Shown: positions 46,713 through 58,218, numbered from the stretch's first letter. The stretch is DNA of 64,000 nucleotides from Excoecaria cochinchinensis (GCA_947683425.1 CANTUQ010000020.1:5893001-5957000); one strand, 5' to 3'. Program-made: numbers and translations. The notes: generated by a model not told the origin, from the sequence alone.

Positions 46713-47108
46713 AAATTTGTAACACCCGCTGCCCATACGTAGGAGAACCAATCCTCTAGGGAGTGAGAACCCGTACGAGCAGGGGTGTCACCAAACAAGC
46801 AGAACAATATACAAATACGCAACATGCAAAAAACAACAGAAATCAAAACTTAAAATTCAGATAACTGAAAGATCATTCATTCATTAATATCTATAGGTTC
46901 AATACAAAAATATATAGTTAGTGCAAAATTGATATTACAAAATTACATCTTCCAGATTACATAGCGGAAGCGATACAAAAGAATAAATACAATGAGAGCT
47001 CAAAATTACAAAAATAATCTTAAGTACAACTAAGACCTAACACTTCAAAACTTCTGCGTTGGCTAGACTTACGGAGACTCTCCCAAAAGCTCAAAACCTT
47101 CCGCACCT

Positions 47109-47145
47109 GCAAGGATGAAACACCCTTGCTAAGCGATAACGCTTA
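47109..47145 (-). promoter_or_regulatory. Twin hairpin in the LTR
   Basis: GCAAGG/CCTTGC (47109-47114 with 47124-47129) abuts TAAGCG/CGCTTA (47130-47145). The first stem differs from the GCACGG/CCGTGC of family 1 by a compensated pair. Confidence 0.7.
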
Positions 47146-47730
47146 GTGGGGAAAACACACAATAATATGAACAGCCATTCACAATGGTTGTTGAGGCGAA
47201 ACACACTCAAAATGATACATGCTTATAATCACACACACATATATATAAATCATAGCTTAATCGCATTCAGTTGCATTCATAAGCTGATAGTCAATTCATA
47301 TATCAATTGGTTCACATGCTTATATTCACCAAGAGACAAACATACAGAACAAAATGGCTGCTAACTCACAATAGTGGATAACGAGTGAACACATTGTGGT
47401 ACCCGAGGGTATAATTGAAAAGCAACATCATCATTTTCTCATTCAAAACATTTTCACATTGGGGGATCTTAAACAAGATCCGTACAGATTAAGGATCGCG
47501 AGGATCCAAACGGGGACCTGATTAGGGTTCGGAACACATTGGGGCTGCAGCTACTAAACTCTATTAGGCATGCCTAACTATCCACTAAGTTGACACTTGC
47601 AGGCCATGCATAATTCACAAATTCAAATTCATATTACTCATAAAATCATCCATGAATAAGTTTAATAATATCATAAGTTTGGAAAATAAATACTGAAAGT
47701 ACAAAAGAAAACTCATTTTGAAAACAGGAG

Positions 47731-48030
47731 ATGTCGCACTCACAACAGAGGTGAAGCTCACCCTATATTGCGATCGCGACAGTCCTCGCGCTCGTGCAAT
47801 GACAATAATCCATCTCCCTGTTGTGCTCGTGACGGTGAGCGGATTGCAAAACCCATCGCACTCGCACGCAGGCACGCGCTCGCGATAGGGGAGTGCCCAG
47901 CTCTAGCTCGGCAGTCGAGCGGTCTATTGCGCTTGCGACAGTGTGTTCGTGCCGTTGCAGCTTGGCAAGTCACAGCTCGGTGACATGCGAGAGCTAGAAT
48001 CACCGAGCTCTCTCGCGCTCGCGACAGAGT
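47731..48030 (-). repeat. Palindromic array in the LTR
   Basis: GATGTCGCACTCACAACAG, ATTGCGATCGCGACAG, CTCGCGCTCGTGCAATG, CTGTTGTGCTCGTGACGG, TATTGCGCTTGCGACAG and CTCTCGCGCTCGCGACAGAG: degraded copies of the module of family 1. The short ORFs here (47615-48125) are chance frames over the array. Confidence 0.7.
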
Positions 48031-49105
48031 CACGTTTTCCAGATCTGCAAAAATCTGTAGAAACCCATTCATCTCCAAAACACACTCAAACCTCCCAAAT
48101 CAAACCACACTTCAACACAGCTTAAATCAAACCTTCGAATCATTTTAAATAGCATAAAATCTAAATTTAATGTCAATAATTACAATTAAATGATTCCACA
48201 AACATAGTCAAATTCTCTAATTTAATAAAACAAGAAATTATTTTCTTCAAACTTTCAAACAAAAGCACACTTTGATCAAATATGCCTCATTCAAAGCATC
48301 ACAAGACACATGAGTTAAAACCCATAACATTTAAACCAACATAAACATCATAAACCCCATAATTTCCAGAAAAACCAAATCAAACACAAAATCATAACAA
48401 TACATCAAAACCACAAAAATCCCAAACCTTGCAAATCCTTAGCTCCTAATCACAAGCTCCACTTCCATAAGCCTTCTCTTTTCCTTTTGGGTCTCTAGGA
48501 GGCACCTCTGACCAAAACACCCAAAAATCACAAACAACAACAAAACCCTAACTCAAAACCATAACTAACAAAATCAAGAACATAGATGAACAAGTAGAGG
48601 AAAACCCAACCAAAACCTTACCAATCACACTTGAGTTGATCAATTTCCACCACTAATTGAGGCCACAAGAGGATGAGTCAAGAAAAACAAGGAGGAAGAA
48701 GAAAAGAAAGAGAGAGGAGGCGTGAGGGGAGGGAAAATGGGAGAGCAAAGCAGCAAGTTGCTGCTCTCTCTTTCTCTCTCCACTCTATTTATACCCCTCT
48801 CCAAAAACCCTTGCCACATGTCGCCTAACCATTGGTGGAACTTGATTACTCACACCCTACAATCACACTCTACACCACACCCAAGCCTAATCTCACTAAT
48901 ACATACATTAACTCCCTACAACATCCACATCCTAACAAAACCCAAACACACACACACACTACCACTATACATGCAACCACACTCTACCATAACCCATAAA
49001 TCCTTCAATTAACCCAAATTAAAATATAACACATGCCAAAATATTGCACAGACACACTCAGCACACAATATGGCTCAAACTACTAGGGGAAATCAGGGTG
49101 TTATA

Positions 49106-50353
49106 GCAATAGCCGTGAAAAGTGTTTTTCGGGTGCGGTTATACCAGCACTAATGCACTAGATCCTATCAGAACGTTGAGGTTAAATGTTCTTGTGTGAG
49201 AGTAGTACTAAGATGGGTGACCTCTTGGGAAGCCCTCGGGATAAAATGTATACCCAGAGGAGAAAAATATTTTATTTGATAATTGGAGAGTACTAGTCGC
49301 CATTAGTTCAATGATGAAATTTGGAGTGAAAGTCTCCAAAAGTTAAAAATAAGAAAAAGCCACGGTTTCGGTTCAAATAGTAACTAGTTTTACCGTGGAT
49401 TTGACCGATACTCTAAAAATGGTAAATGACCTCTAAAAAATTATTTGAAGACATGCATGGACTCTAAATAATATGGGGGATTATTTGACAGTGAAAAAGA
49501 AATTTTACGGTAACACTAAAAATTGGCTAATCAAACTCGTATTAGTGAATTGGACCGAAAACGGACTTTGATTGAGCCAAAAGTTTTTATGTGGGCTAAA
49601 TAATATATTCTAAGAATGATGGAATTAATTTTATGAGTAATTGGACTTGGAAAGTGTGAAAAATAATTACAGTTACATATGGGCTTATTAATGGGCATAA
49701 GTTAAATTGGTTGGCCCAATTGGTTGAACAAAGCCTAAGCCCACTTAAGACCCCTATATAAGGCTAAATAATTAGCCAAACTCTAAAATTCTCTTCAGCA
49801 TTTTTTCCCCTCTCCTTAGCTGAATGGTATTCTCTATTCTCTTCCATAATTTTCTTCATTTTTCTTCCAAAGTTATCACAAAATTTAACCCTCCCAAGTA
49901 AAGTTCAGCCTCTCTTTTCATTGATAGTGGCCTTTAGAGCTCATTTGAAGTAAACGAAATGGGACAAATTAAGTAGAGAAGTTTATGTGTCAAAATTGAG
50001 GTAAGTGAAATTGAGGTTTTTAATTTGATTCAATGGTTCAAATAGATAGTTTAAGATGTGTAGAGTGTATTTATGTTGTTATATTGAATAAAGGAAGCAA
50101 ATTTATTGTGGTTTCTTATGTCGATGAATTCGGCCACTTTAGGAAATTAAGGAGAAAATGATGTTTCAAAGATGTACGGCTAAGGAAAAGAGGATTAAAG
50201 TGTGGAGACTAAGAAAATGAGGTAAGTGGATGTAATATCCATTAATTTCCATGAATTTTGTGTGGAGGTATAACTATGTATGTTATGTATATGTGTGTAT
50301 GATGCATGTTTAATTGAAATCAATATTATAAGCATGTAATTGGAGGTTAGAAA
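49106..50353 (+). mobile_element. Plus-strand LTR fragment with promoter and 5S-like segment
   Basis: After the 5S-like segment come GGGCC/GGCCCAA blocks, a TATA box CCCTATATAAGG at 49752-49763, a pyrimidine-rich leader and GAGGTAAGTG-type sequence at 49997 and 50219, all typical of the U3/leader of chromovirus LTRs. It is cut at 50353 by the next LTR and at the left by the LTR ending at 49105. No coding sequence. Confidence 0.6.
49131..49250 (+). pseudogene. 5S rRNA-derived sequence
   Basis: GGGTGCGGTTATACCAGCAC at 49131, TAATGCACTAGATCC, then GAGAGTAGTACTAAGATGGG and TGACCTCTTGGGAAGCC closely follow plant 5S rRNA over nearly its whole 120 bases; most differences are C-to-T or G-to-A. The region equivalent to the box C / IE part of the internal promoter is best kept. 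5S-derived LTRs are known in Cassandra TRIM elements; here the segment stands next to a longer LTR, so it may be a Cassandra remnant or a 5S pseudogene. It is unlikely to be a working rRNA gene. Confidence 0.8.
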
Positions 50354-51023
50354 TGTAACACCCCTTAACTATACGTAGGGAAGCTCACCCTTCGTAGAGG
50401 AGTGAGTGTCTCAATAGGCAAGGGTTGCTACTAATCAGAGAGACAGAACAATAATGCATGCATAACCATACAACAGTTATATATAAATAACAGAATCAAG
50501 AATAACAAAAACTTTCTTTCGCATACATCTCAATTCAAACGGAAGTTGCCAAAACTCATTCATTCATAAACAAAAAAATATATATACATAGTTGAGTTGA
50601 ATTACAATACAATCCTTACACATATACCAATTAGAGTCTTACAAATTACATAGCTGGATACAATACAAAAAGAGTTGCATAATTACAAATTCTAGTATGC
50701 CATACTACATGACTGGTTACAATACAAAATCCTTGCGTAAATACAAAATCTTAAACATCTATCAAAACCCATCCTATTGTGTTGGCCTTGGCTGCTATGG
50801 AAAAGTCCCCCCAAAATCTCTTACCGCTTCCACACCTGCACGTATGAACACCGGTTCTAAGCCTAATGGCTTAGTGGGAAAAACAAGAGATGAACGACCA
50901 CTCTTATTACATGTTAATGTAATTCACATACGCGTGGCATATACATATAACTAAAGCTTCATAAGCTTAACCATAAATTCCATTCATCAATAATAGCATC
51001 ACTCATACATTTCATATAATACT
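50354..51023 (-). mobile_element. Chromovirus LTR fragment (U5 side)
   Basis: Begins TGTAACACCCCTTAACTATACG, similar in layout to the LTR at 46718 (TACGTAGG, GAGTGAG blocks). It contains the hairpin TAAGCC/GGCTTA (50858-50873) and is cut at 51023 by another LTR. The U3 half may be the piece 61758-62195, but the link is not proven. Confidence 0.65.
50858..50873 (-). promoter_or_regulatory. Conserved U5 hairpin, C-G variant
   Basis: TAAGCC, loop TAAT, GGCTTA: a perfect 6-bp stem in which the closing pair is swapped relative to TAAGCG/CGCTTA. A short GAAC..GTTC stem (50846-50857) abuts it. Confidence 0.65.
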
Positions 51024-51474
51024 TGTGACGCCCATTGTCAACCACTAGAACAGCTCAGCTGCAGCAGTCAAGAACGGCCACCACACAACAACATAAGCAC
51101 ATATCATCATCATACATGTAACACCCCGCCATCCCCGTTGGAAGGATACCGGAGTGCCACGCGAGCAAACACATATAAACGAATCCAAATACACATGTAT
51201 AAACAAAAACCAAATGAGATGTAAAGAAACTTTTAATCATGTAATGGTAAATCCCTTTTTACATATAACGTATATCAATATCGTTTTACAAAAAGAGGCT
51301 CGTAAGCAAATACATATACAAAAATAATATTTGTTCCTTTACAAAAGATTTACTTGGCTATACACAAGCCATATACAAAAATTTACAGCGGAAGACTTAA
51401 AAAAAAATAACTTCATCAAAAGACTCCTAGTGGCCGTCCTGCAGATATCCGACTCTGAACTGCACTCGCCACCT

Positions 51475-51511
51475 GCACGGGAAAAGAGCCCGTGCTAAGC
51501 GATAACGCTTA
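51475..51511 (-). promoter_or_regulatory. Twin hairpin in the LTR
   Basis: GCACGGG (51475-51481) with CCCGTGC (51489-51495), then TAAGCG/CGCTTA (51496-51511), 358 bases from the LTR 3' end. The copy in the other LTR is at 55588-55624. Confidence 0.7.
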
Positions 51512-52389
51512 GTGGGGAGGAACAAAACAAACGCACAATATGCATATATAATATTTATACAATAATAATTTAATGATTCAAAAGCAAAGGCATCAAAATT
51601 ACATGTAAACATATCTCCAAATTCCTTACTTGACATGCATAAATATATATATACAATACAATCAATTAAGTATACAATTCGTAGTTCTCATCATTCTAAG
51701 TATACAGATACAAGGTGCGGTATAAAGCTATGCAAGAATTCATATACATCCTATACTTGTAGTCATGTCAACAATGCATCTCAACATATGCAACACACTT
51801 AAACATATAGCCTGATTAGTCTAAAAATACTCTCTAGAAGTGGATGCGGTCAATTGGATACTGATAGGACACAGTATCCCTAGCATATAGAGACATGAGT
51901 CTCAAACATATATTTTTCATATAGAGATCGAAGTCTCACATTTAAATTCATATAGACCAAGCATGGTCGAAACAAGGATCCAAACGGACCCACGTATAAT
52001 GTTTTATCATATAGCAGCTGCACACACACACTGACCTAAGTAAGCGCTTACTTATCCACTACTATGACTATTCAGGCTTAAAACTCAACTCAACAATTCA
52101 AGCACCAATATCTATATTAAATACAACTAAATGCAAATACATATTTCACGTATACATGTGTCTAGATCAAAATCAGAAATATTTAAATATATCCAATATC
52201 AATTATTAAAGGCAGGAGTACAAATAATTCACATTGAAATAATTATTTAATCAAGTATACAACTCAATACTAAGCAATTATTAATTACAATTCAGATATT
52301 AAACCCAAACTTTTGTCATGTAGTGCAAAAACTCTTGAAAACAGAAGTTAAAACTTCATTTTAGAAAAACAGGGCAGCATGTAGAGGCC

Positions 52390-52689
52390 GGTCACGCCGT
52401 GACCATTCGTCACGTCTCCTGACGCTGGTTTCTCGCAAGCGCCACGCAGAGGAGCAGGCAGTCACGGCGTGACCATCAGTCACGTCTCGTGACGCCTGAG
52501 AGGAGAGGAAGAGAAGTCACGAGATGAAATCTCGTGACACGCAGGGAGGCAGGCGAGGTCGCGAGGTGTGATACTTCATCACGTCGCGACTTCGCCAAGG
52601 GAGGCAGGTCACGACGTGATGCTTCATCACGCCACGTGACTTCCCAAAGGAGGGAGGTCACGGCGTGATGCCCCATCACGTCACGTGAT
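52390..52689 (-). repeat. Six inverted-repeat modules based on GTCACG
   Basis: GTCACGCCGTGAC + GTCACGTCTCCTGACG (52390-52425); the same with GGC (52461-52496); GTCACGAGAT..ATCTCGTGAC (52516-52538); GTCGCGAGGTGTGAT..ATCACGTCGCGAC (about 52558-52593); GTCACGACGTGATG..CATCACGCCACGTGAC (52608-52641); GTCACGGCGTGATG..CATCACGTCACGTGAC (52656-52689). The other LTR has the same array at 56502-56802. Confidence 0.85.
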
Positions 52690-53754
52690 CTTCCTCTCAC
52701 AACTTTCTTCTCCTTCCTCCAATTTCTCAGAATTTCCAGAAAAACACAAAAAAAACCAAAAAAACGTGAAAAACAGAGTATAACTCAAAACTCAAATCCC
52801 AATTTATCTAAATCCATTTTTCATGCAAAAATCATGCTAACACGTACCTTTAAGTCTTCTAGACACAATCACAGCAATTTCACCCACAGTATTCACATTA
52901 TCATATAATCACAGTACATAAACAGAGAGAGGGACAACCCAGAATTTCACATTCATGTACATGTTTAACCACCTCATTTGCAAACTTATAATCATTCTTT
53001 TTCTACTGAAATCATGTATACACAATACATTTCTCATACATTAATATAATTGAACACACATATAACTAAAGTTAACATCAAACAGCAACTAGGATCCAAA
53101 ATGAGAAAATGGAAACACTCCCAAACCTGTAATGAAGTCCAAAAATGCCCACTGTACTCTTAGTCCACTACCTTCTCTTTCCCTTTATCTCTCTTCTTCT
53201 CTTCAGCAGATTCATGAACCGACAAAACAAGACCAAAAGTTCAGATAACCAAAAACTAAAACTTCATACCTCAAACCATCCATAACAGAGGTAGACAAAA
53301 GAGGAAGTTCAGCCACAACAACTTATTTACTTACTTTCTGAAGCTTCTAACAAACCCAGACCTGAGTTCCTCAACAGGAAAACACACATGCAAATGACAG
53401 AAAGAACAGAAAATGGTGAAAAGAGCAGAATGTGGTTTTTACGTGAGAGAGGGAAAACCAGAAAAGAGAGAACTTTCAGTCTTTTATTTCCAACTAGCTA
53501 AATTTTCTCAGTCTTCTCCTTTCCCTCACCACGTGCACACACCCTGCTTCCACATGGCACACATGCACGGTTCACAGACCCACCTATTCCCTTTCTTTAC
53601 CGTCTGATCAAAACAATTCCCATAAAATCCTTGTCAAATTACCTTTTACTCACCCAAAATAAATCTGCCATATAAAATACTTTTGTTTCCTTGCAAAATA
53701 ACCCTCTTTCATTAATAAATAACCCAATTGCCCTTAAATGTCCATTTAAAATTA

Positions 53755-55098
53755 CTAATTTCCAATTAAGCCACTTATGGGGTGTGACAACTCTCTCCCC
53801 CTTAAGAAAATTTCGTCCTCGAAATTTCCTCGCTTATCCAAACACATCTCAAATACCAAAACCGAAACAAAACAAAACTTAACATATAAACACTTACCCG
53901 AAGGTCCTGCAGCACCCTTTACATTCTCAGCAGTCATAACATATGCCCGATGCCTAGTATGATCTTCTGTAGCACCAGGTCGTTGCACCGTCTCAGATGG
54001 TGCTCTCGGATGCCTACTTCCTTCACGATTGCTTTGGATGACATTGGATCTTTTACTTTCTTGCTGATTCTGGTCCACTTGTCGATCAGGGCAAAATGCA
54101 AAACGATGCTCCATACTTCCGCACTTAAAACAGGCGCCAGTAATCTTACGACATGTACCCCAATGGTACCTATGACAATGCTCACACTCTGGTGCTCGGT
54201 TTCCCTTACTAGCATGCGGTGCCACACTACCTACTTCTGAAGGCACCTGAACTGACCCTCTATTTCCTTGCTCAACTGGAGTACCCTTTGCTTTCTTATT
54301 ACTTGCAATTCCCCCTTCTAGTGCTCTCCTCTTCTGTGCCATCTTCTGTTTAATCTCTTCAGATTCCTCTAACTTCATTGCTGCAGCCACAAGCTGATAA
54401 TACCCCACTGGTTGCAATACAATCATCGCAGACAAAGGACCTCGGTACACCTCATGAAGTCCCTCAACAAAGTGTCTACATCTGAACTCACCAGTCAACA
54501 ACTGCTCGGGCACATACTTACTCAGCCTATTGAACTCCTTGTCATACTCACTAACAGTCATTCCCCTCTGCTTCAAGCTAATGAACTCTCTCCATTTCGC
54601 TTCTTGGTATGCCTTCGTTATATACTTTTGCTCAAACTCTTGCTTGAAATATTCCCATGTCAACTCAGCTGGCCTCTGAGGATTCCTCATCACAAGCTCC
54701 CACCAATCATAGGCTGGTCCCTGAAGTAACGAAACTGCACATGAAGCTCTCTGATCTGCGGCACATCTAATCTCTTGCAGAATTCTACCTACTCTCTTGA
54801 GACAAAACTCAGCCACATCCGATTCATCTAAGGCAGTCCCATGAAAGTCTTCTGCTCCTCTTTTTCTTAACAATTCTATTGGAGCCTTAGGAGCAGTCAA
54901 CCTATCAACCACTTGCAACAAACCCTGCACTAATGCTGGATCAAAACCAACTCCTCTATTTGCACCCACAGCTGGTGCTGGTTCCTTTGCAGGCCTATCC
55001 TGTCTCACTGGATCACCTCCTCTGATCGGACTATCTCTACGACCCATATAGACACTGTCCATTGTGTCGCCCATATACTCACTTGGATCCGACTCCAT
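53755..55098 (-). CDS. gag: Chromovirus Gag polyprotein, intact
   Basis: 447 codons from ATG 55098 (MESDPSEYMGDTMD); the frame also has an ATG at 55116, but the later start matches the homologous N-terminus in the other gag-only element. Order: N-terminal linker with RQDRPAKEPAPA, LLRKRGAEDFHGTALDESDV, LLQGPAYDWWELVMRNPQ, capsid KAYQEAKWREFISLKQRGM, a basic linker with KKAKG, zinc knuckle CFKCGSMEHRFAFC (CCHC complete), then PSGK. The C-terminal 50 residues are the 3' leader read through; the stop lies inside the LTR. Gag would form the particle that packages the RNA. The gene is not followed by protease or reverse transcriptase, so processing would need help in trans. Confidence 0.88.
   Translation of the reverse strand: MESDPSEYMGDTMDSVYMGRRDSPIRGGDPVRQDRPAKEPAPAVGANRGVGFDPALVQGLLQVVDRLTAPKAPIELLRKRGAEDFHGTALDESDVAEFCLKRVGRILQEIRCAADQRASCAVSLLQGPAYDWWELVMRNPQRPAELTWEYFKQEFEQKYITKAYQEAKWREFISLKQRGMTVSEYDKEFNRLSKYVPEQLLTGEFRCRHFVEGLHEVYRGPLSAMIVLQPVGYYQLVAAAMKLEESEEIKQKMAQKRRALEGGIASNKKAKGTPVEQGNRGSVQVPSEVGSVAPHASKGNRAPECEHCHRYHWGTCRKITGACFKCGSMEHRFAFCPDRQVDQNQQESKRSNVIQSNREGSRHPRAPSETVQRPGATEDHTRHRAYVMTAENVKGAAGPSGKCLYVKFCFVSVLVFEMCLDKRGNFEDEIFLRGRELSHPISGLIGN
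53790..53827 (-). promoter_or_regulatory. Polypurine tract and adjacent hairpin
   Basis: On the minus strand CTTAAGGGGGAGAGAGT abuts the 3' LTR. The stem AAATTTCG..CGAAATTT with a 4-base loop (53808-53827) precedes it. Both overlap the C-terminal end of the gag frame. Confidence 0.75.
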
Positions 55099-55215
55099 AC
55101 AAACACTACAAAACACAAGACATCTGCATTAGGCCACTATACAAAACTGACTCTCATGCATAGACTTGACTCACACCAAAACAATCACAACATAACCCAG
55201 AACCACCAAACCTGG

Positions 55216-55232
55216 GCTCTGATACCAAGCTG
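55216..55232 (-). promoter_or_regulatory. Primer-binding site (tRNA-Met type)
   Basis: GGGCTCTGATACCAAGC on the plus strand, i.e. TGGTATCAGAGCCC on the element strand, three bases from the LTR. Confidence 0.85.
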
Positions 55233-57901
55233 TAACACCCCGCCATCCCCGTTGGAAGGATACCGGAGTGCCACGCGAGCAAACACATATAAACGAATCC
55301 AAATACACATGTATAAACAAAAACCAAATGAGATGTAAAGAAACTTTTAATCATGTAATGGTAAATCCCTTTTTACATATAACGTATATCAATATCGTTT
55401 TACAAAAAGAGGCTCGTAAGCAAATACATATACAAAAATAATATTTATTCCTTTACAAAAGATTTACTTGGCTATACACAAGCCATATACAAAAATTTAC
55501 AGCGGAAGACTTAAAAAAAATAACTTCATCAAAAGACTCCTAGTGGCCGTCCTGCAGATATCCGACTCTGAACTGCACTCGCCACCTGCACGGGAAAAGA
55601 GCCCGTGCTAAGCGATAACGCTTAGTGGGGAGGAACAAAACAAACGCACAATATACATATATAATATTTATACAATAATAATTTAATGATTCAAAAGCAA
55701 AGGCATCAAAATTACATGTAAACATATCTCCAAATTCCTTACTTGACATGCATAAATATATATATACAATACAATCAATTAAGTATACAATTCGTAGTTC
55801 TCATCATTCTAAGTATACAGATACAAGGTGCGGTATAAAGCTATGCAAGAATTCATATACATCCTATACTTGTAGTCATGTCAACAATGCATCTCAACAT
55901 ATGCAACACACTTAAACATATAGCCTGATTAGTCTAAAAATACTCTCTAGAAGTGGATGCGGTCAATTGGATACTGATAGGACACAGTATCCCTAGCATA
56001 TAGAGACATGAGTCTCAAACATATATTTTTCATATAGAGACCGAAGTCTCACATTTAAATTCATATAGACCAAGCATGGTTGAAACAAGGATCCAAACGG
56101 ACCCACGTATAATGTTTTATCATATAGCAGCTGCACACACACACTGACCTAAGTAAGCGCTTACTTATCCACTACTATGACTATTCAGGCTTAAAACTCA
56201 ACTCAACAATTCAAGCACCAATATCTATATTAAATACAACTAAATGCAAATACATATTTCACGTATACATGTGTCTAGATCAAAATCAGAAATATTTAAA
56301 TATATCCAATATCAATTATTAAAGGCAGGAGTACAAATAATTCACGTTGAAATAATTATTTAATCAAGTATACAACTCAATACTAAGCAATTATTAATTA
56401 CAATTCAGATATTAAACCCGAACTTTTGTCATGTAGTGCAAAAACTCTTGAAAACAGAAGTTAAAACTTCATTTTAGAAAAACAGGGCAGCAGGTAGAGG
56501 CCGGTCACGCCGTGACCATTCGTCACGTCTCGTGACGCTGGTTTCTCGCAAGCGCCACGCAGAGGAGCAGGCAGTCACGGCGTGACCATCAGTCACGTCT
56601 CGTGACGCCTGAGAGGAGAGGAAGAGAAGTCACGAGATGAAATCTCGTGACACGCAGGGAGGCAGGCGAGGTCGCGAGGCGTGATGCTTCATCACGTCGC
56701 GACTTCGCCAAGGGAGGCAGGTCACGGCGTGATGCTTCATCACGCCACGTGACTTCCCAAAGGAGGGAGGTCACGGCGTGATGCCCCATCACGTCACGTG
56801 ATCTTCCTCTCACAACTTTCTTCTCCTTCCTCCAACTTCTCAGAATTTCCAGAAAAACACAAAAAAACCAAAAAAATGTGAAAAACAGAGTATAACTCAA
56901 AACTCAAATCCCAATTTATCTAAATCCATTTTTCATGCAAAAATCATGCTAACACGTACCTTTAAGTCTTCTAGACACAATCACAGCAATTTCACCCACA
57001 GTATTCACATTATCATATAATCACAGTACATAAACAGAGAGAGGGACAACCCAGAATTTCACATTCATGTACATGTTTAACCACCTCATTTGCAAACTTA
57101 TAATCATTCTATTTCTACTGAAATCATGTATACACAATACATTTCTCATACATTAATATAATTGAACACACATATAACTAAAGTTAACATCAAACAGCAA
57201 CTAGGATCCAAAATGAGAAAATGGAAACACTCCCAAACCTGTAATGAAGTCCAAAAACGCCCACTGTACTCTTAGTCCACTACCTTCTCTTTCCCTTTAT
57301 CTCTCTTCTTCTCTTCAGCAGATTCATGAACCGACAAAACAAGACCAAAAGTTCAGATAACCAAAAACTAAAACTTCATACCTCAAACCATCCATAACAG
57401 AGGTAGACAAAAGAAGAAGTTCAGCCACAACAACTTATTTACTTACTTTCTGAAGCTTCTAACAAACCCAGACCTGAGTTCCTCAACAGGAAAACACACA
57501 TGCAAATGACAGAAAGAACAGAAAATGGTGAAAAGAGCAGAATGTGGTTTTTACGTGAGAGAGGGAAAACCAGAAAAGAGAGAACTTTCAGTCTTTTATT
57601 TCCAACTAGCTAAATTTTCTCAGTCTTCTCCTTTCCCTCACCACGTGCACACACCCTGCTTCCACATGGCACACATGCACGGTTCACAGACACACCTATT
57701 CCCTTTCTTTACCGTCTGATCAAAATAATTCCCATAAAATCCTTGTCAAATTACCTTTTACTCACCCAAAATAAATCTGCCATATAAAATACTTTTGTTT
57801 CCTTGCAAAATAACCCTCTTTCATTAATAAATAACCCAATTGCCCTTAAATGTCCATTTAAAATTACTAATTTCCAATTAAGCCACTTATGGGGTGTGAC
57901 A
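55233..57901 (-). repeat. 5' LTR, family 2
   Basis: 2,669 bp, same layout as 51117-53789. Twin hairpin at 55588-55624 and the module array at about 56502-56802. Confidence 0.93.
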
Positions 57902-58174
57902 ATACACGCATGCCAATGCCTGTACAATTAAATTTCATAATTCATGCATTCATACACAGCTGACATTTCACGCTAGAACTGACACATCTACATACTTATA
58001 TGCATATTGATACAATACCTAGTTATTACATCCATACATATTGCTTAGATACAAAAAGGATTAAACATTACATACACAAAACTCATTGCCCACTCTCCAA
58101 AAACCTACATTATAAGTACTCCTAGTGTTGACCAATGGCAATGCGGATCCATCCTTCGAGTTCACCTCGCCTCC

Positions 58175-58218
58175 GAACGTACATGGATTAGTAAACCCGT
58201 TCTAAGCAATAATGCTTA
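58175..58218 (-). promoter_or_regulatory. Twin hairpin in the LTR, A-U variant
   Basis: GAACG (58175-58179) pairs with CGTTC (58198-58202) and abuts TAAGCA/TGCTTA (58203-58208 with 58213-58218, loop ATAA). Both stems are kept although both sequences differ from the other families. Confidence 0.7.

Larger units (their letters stand above)
44500..49105 (-). mobile_element. Chromovirus-type element, 5' part only
   Basis: Minus strand: 5' LTR (46718-49105), primer-binding site, gag and part of the protease, then an abrupt junction with Athila RNase H at about 44505. There is no reverse transcriptase, integrase or 3' LTR. Confidence 0.82.
46718..49105 (-). repeat. 5' LTR of the chromovirus
   Basis: 2,388 bp, TGTAACACCCG to GGGTGTTATA (a decayed TTACA). 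In element sense: U3 from 49105, TATA box at 48786-48793 (GGTATAAATAG), transcribed leader, inverted-repeat array at 47731-48030, hairpins at 47109-47145, and end at 46718. Confidence 0.85.
51117..53789 (-). repeat. 3' LTR, family 2
   Basis: TGTAACACCCCG to GGGGTGTGACA. Twin hairpin at 51475-51511 (GCACGGG/CCCGTGC and TAAGCG/CGCTTA) and an inverted-repeat array at 52390-52689. No gene. Confidence 0.93.
51117..57901 (-). mobile_element. Gag-only chromovirus derivative (TR-GAG), family 2
   Basis: A complete 6,785-bp insertion with target duplication ATACA (51112-51116 and 57902-57906). LTRs of 2,673 and 2,669 bp differ by few bases, so it is probably the youngest insertion here. The 1,443-bp internal region holds a primer-binding site, one open gag and a polypurine tract; there is no pol. 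Layout as family 1, but the LTR sequence differs. Confidence 0.93.

Noticed and set aside
49131..49250. Functional 5S rRNA gene
   Set aside because: Single copy, many transitions, no terminating T-run at the gene end and located among LTR pieces.
53413..53607. ORF of 64 codons, identical at 57525-57719
   Set aside because: Both are in the U3 of the LTRs of one young element; antisense to the element and without any domain.
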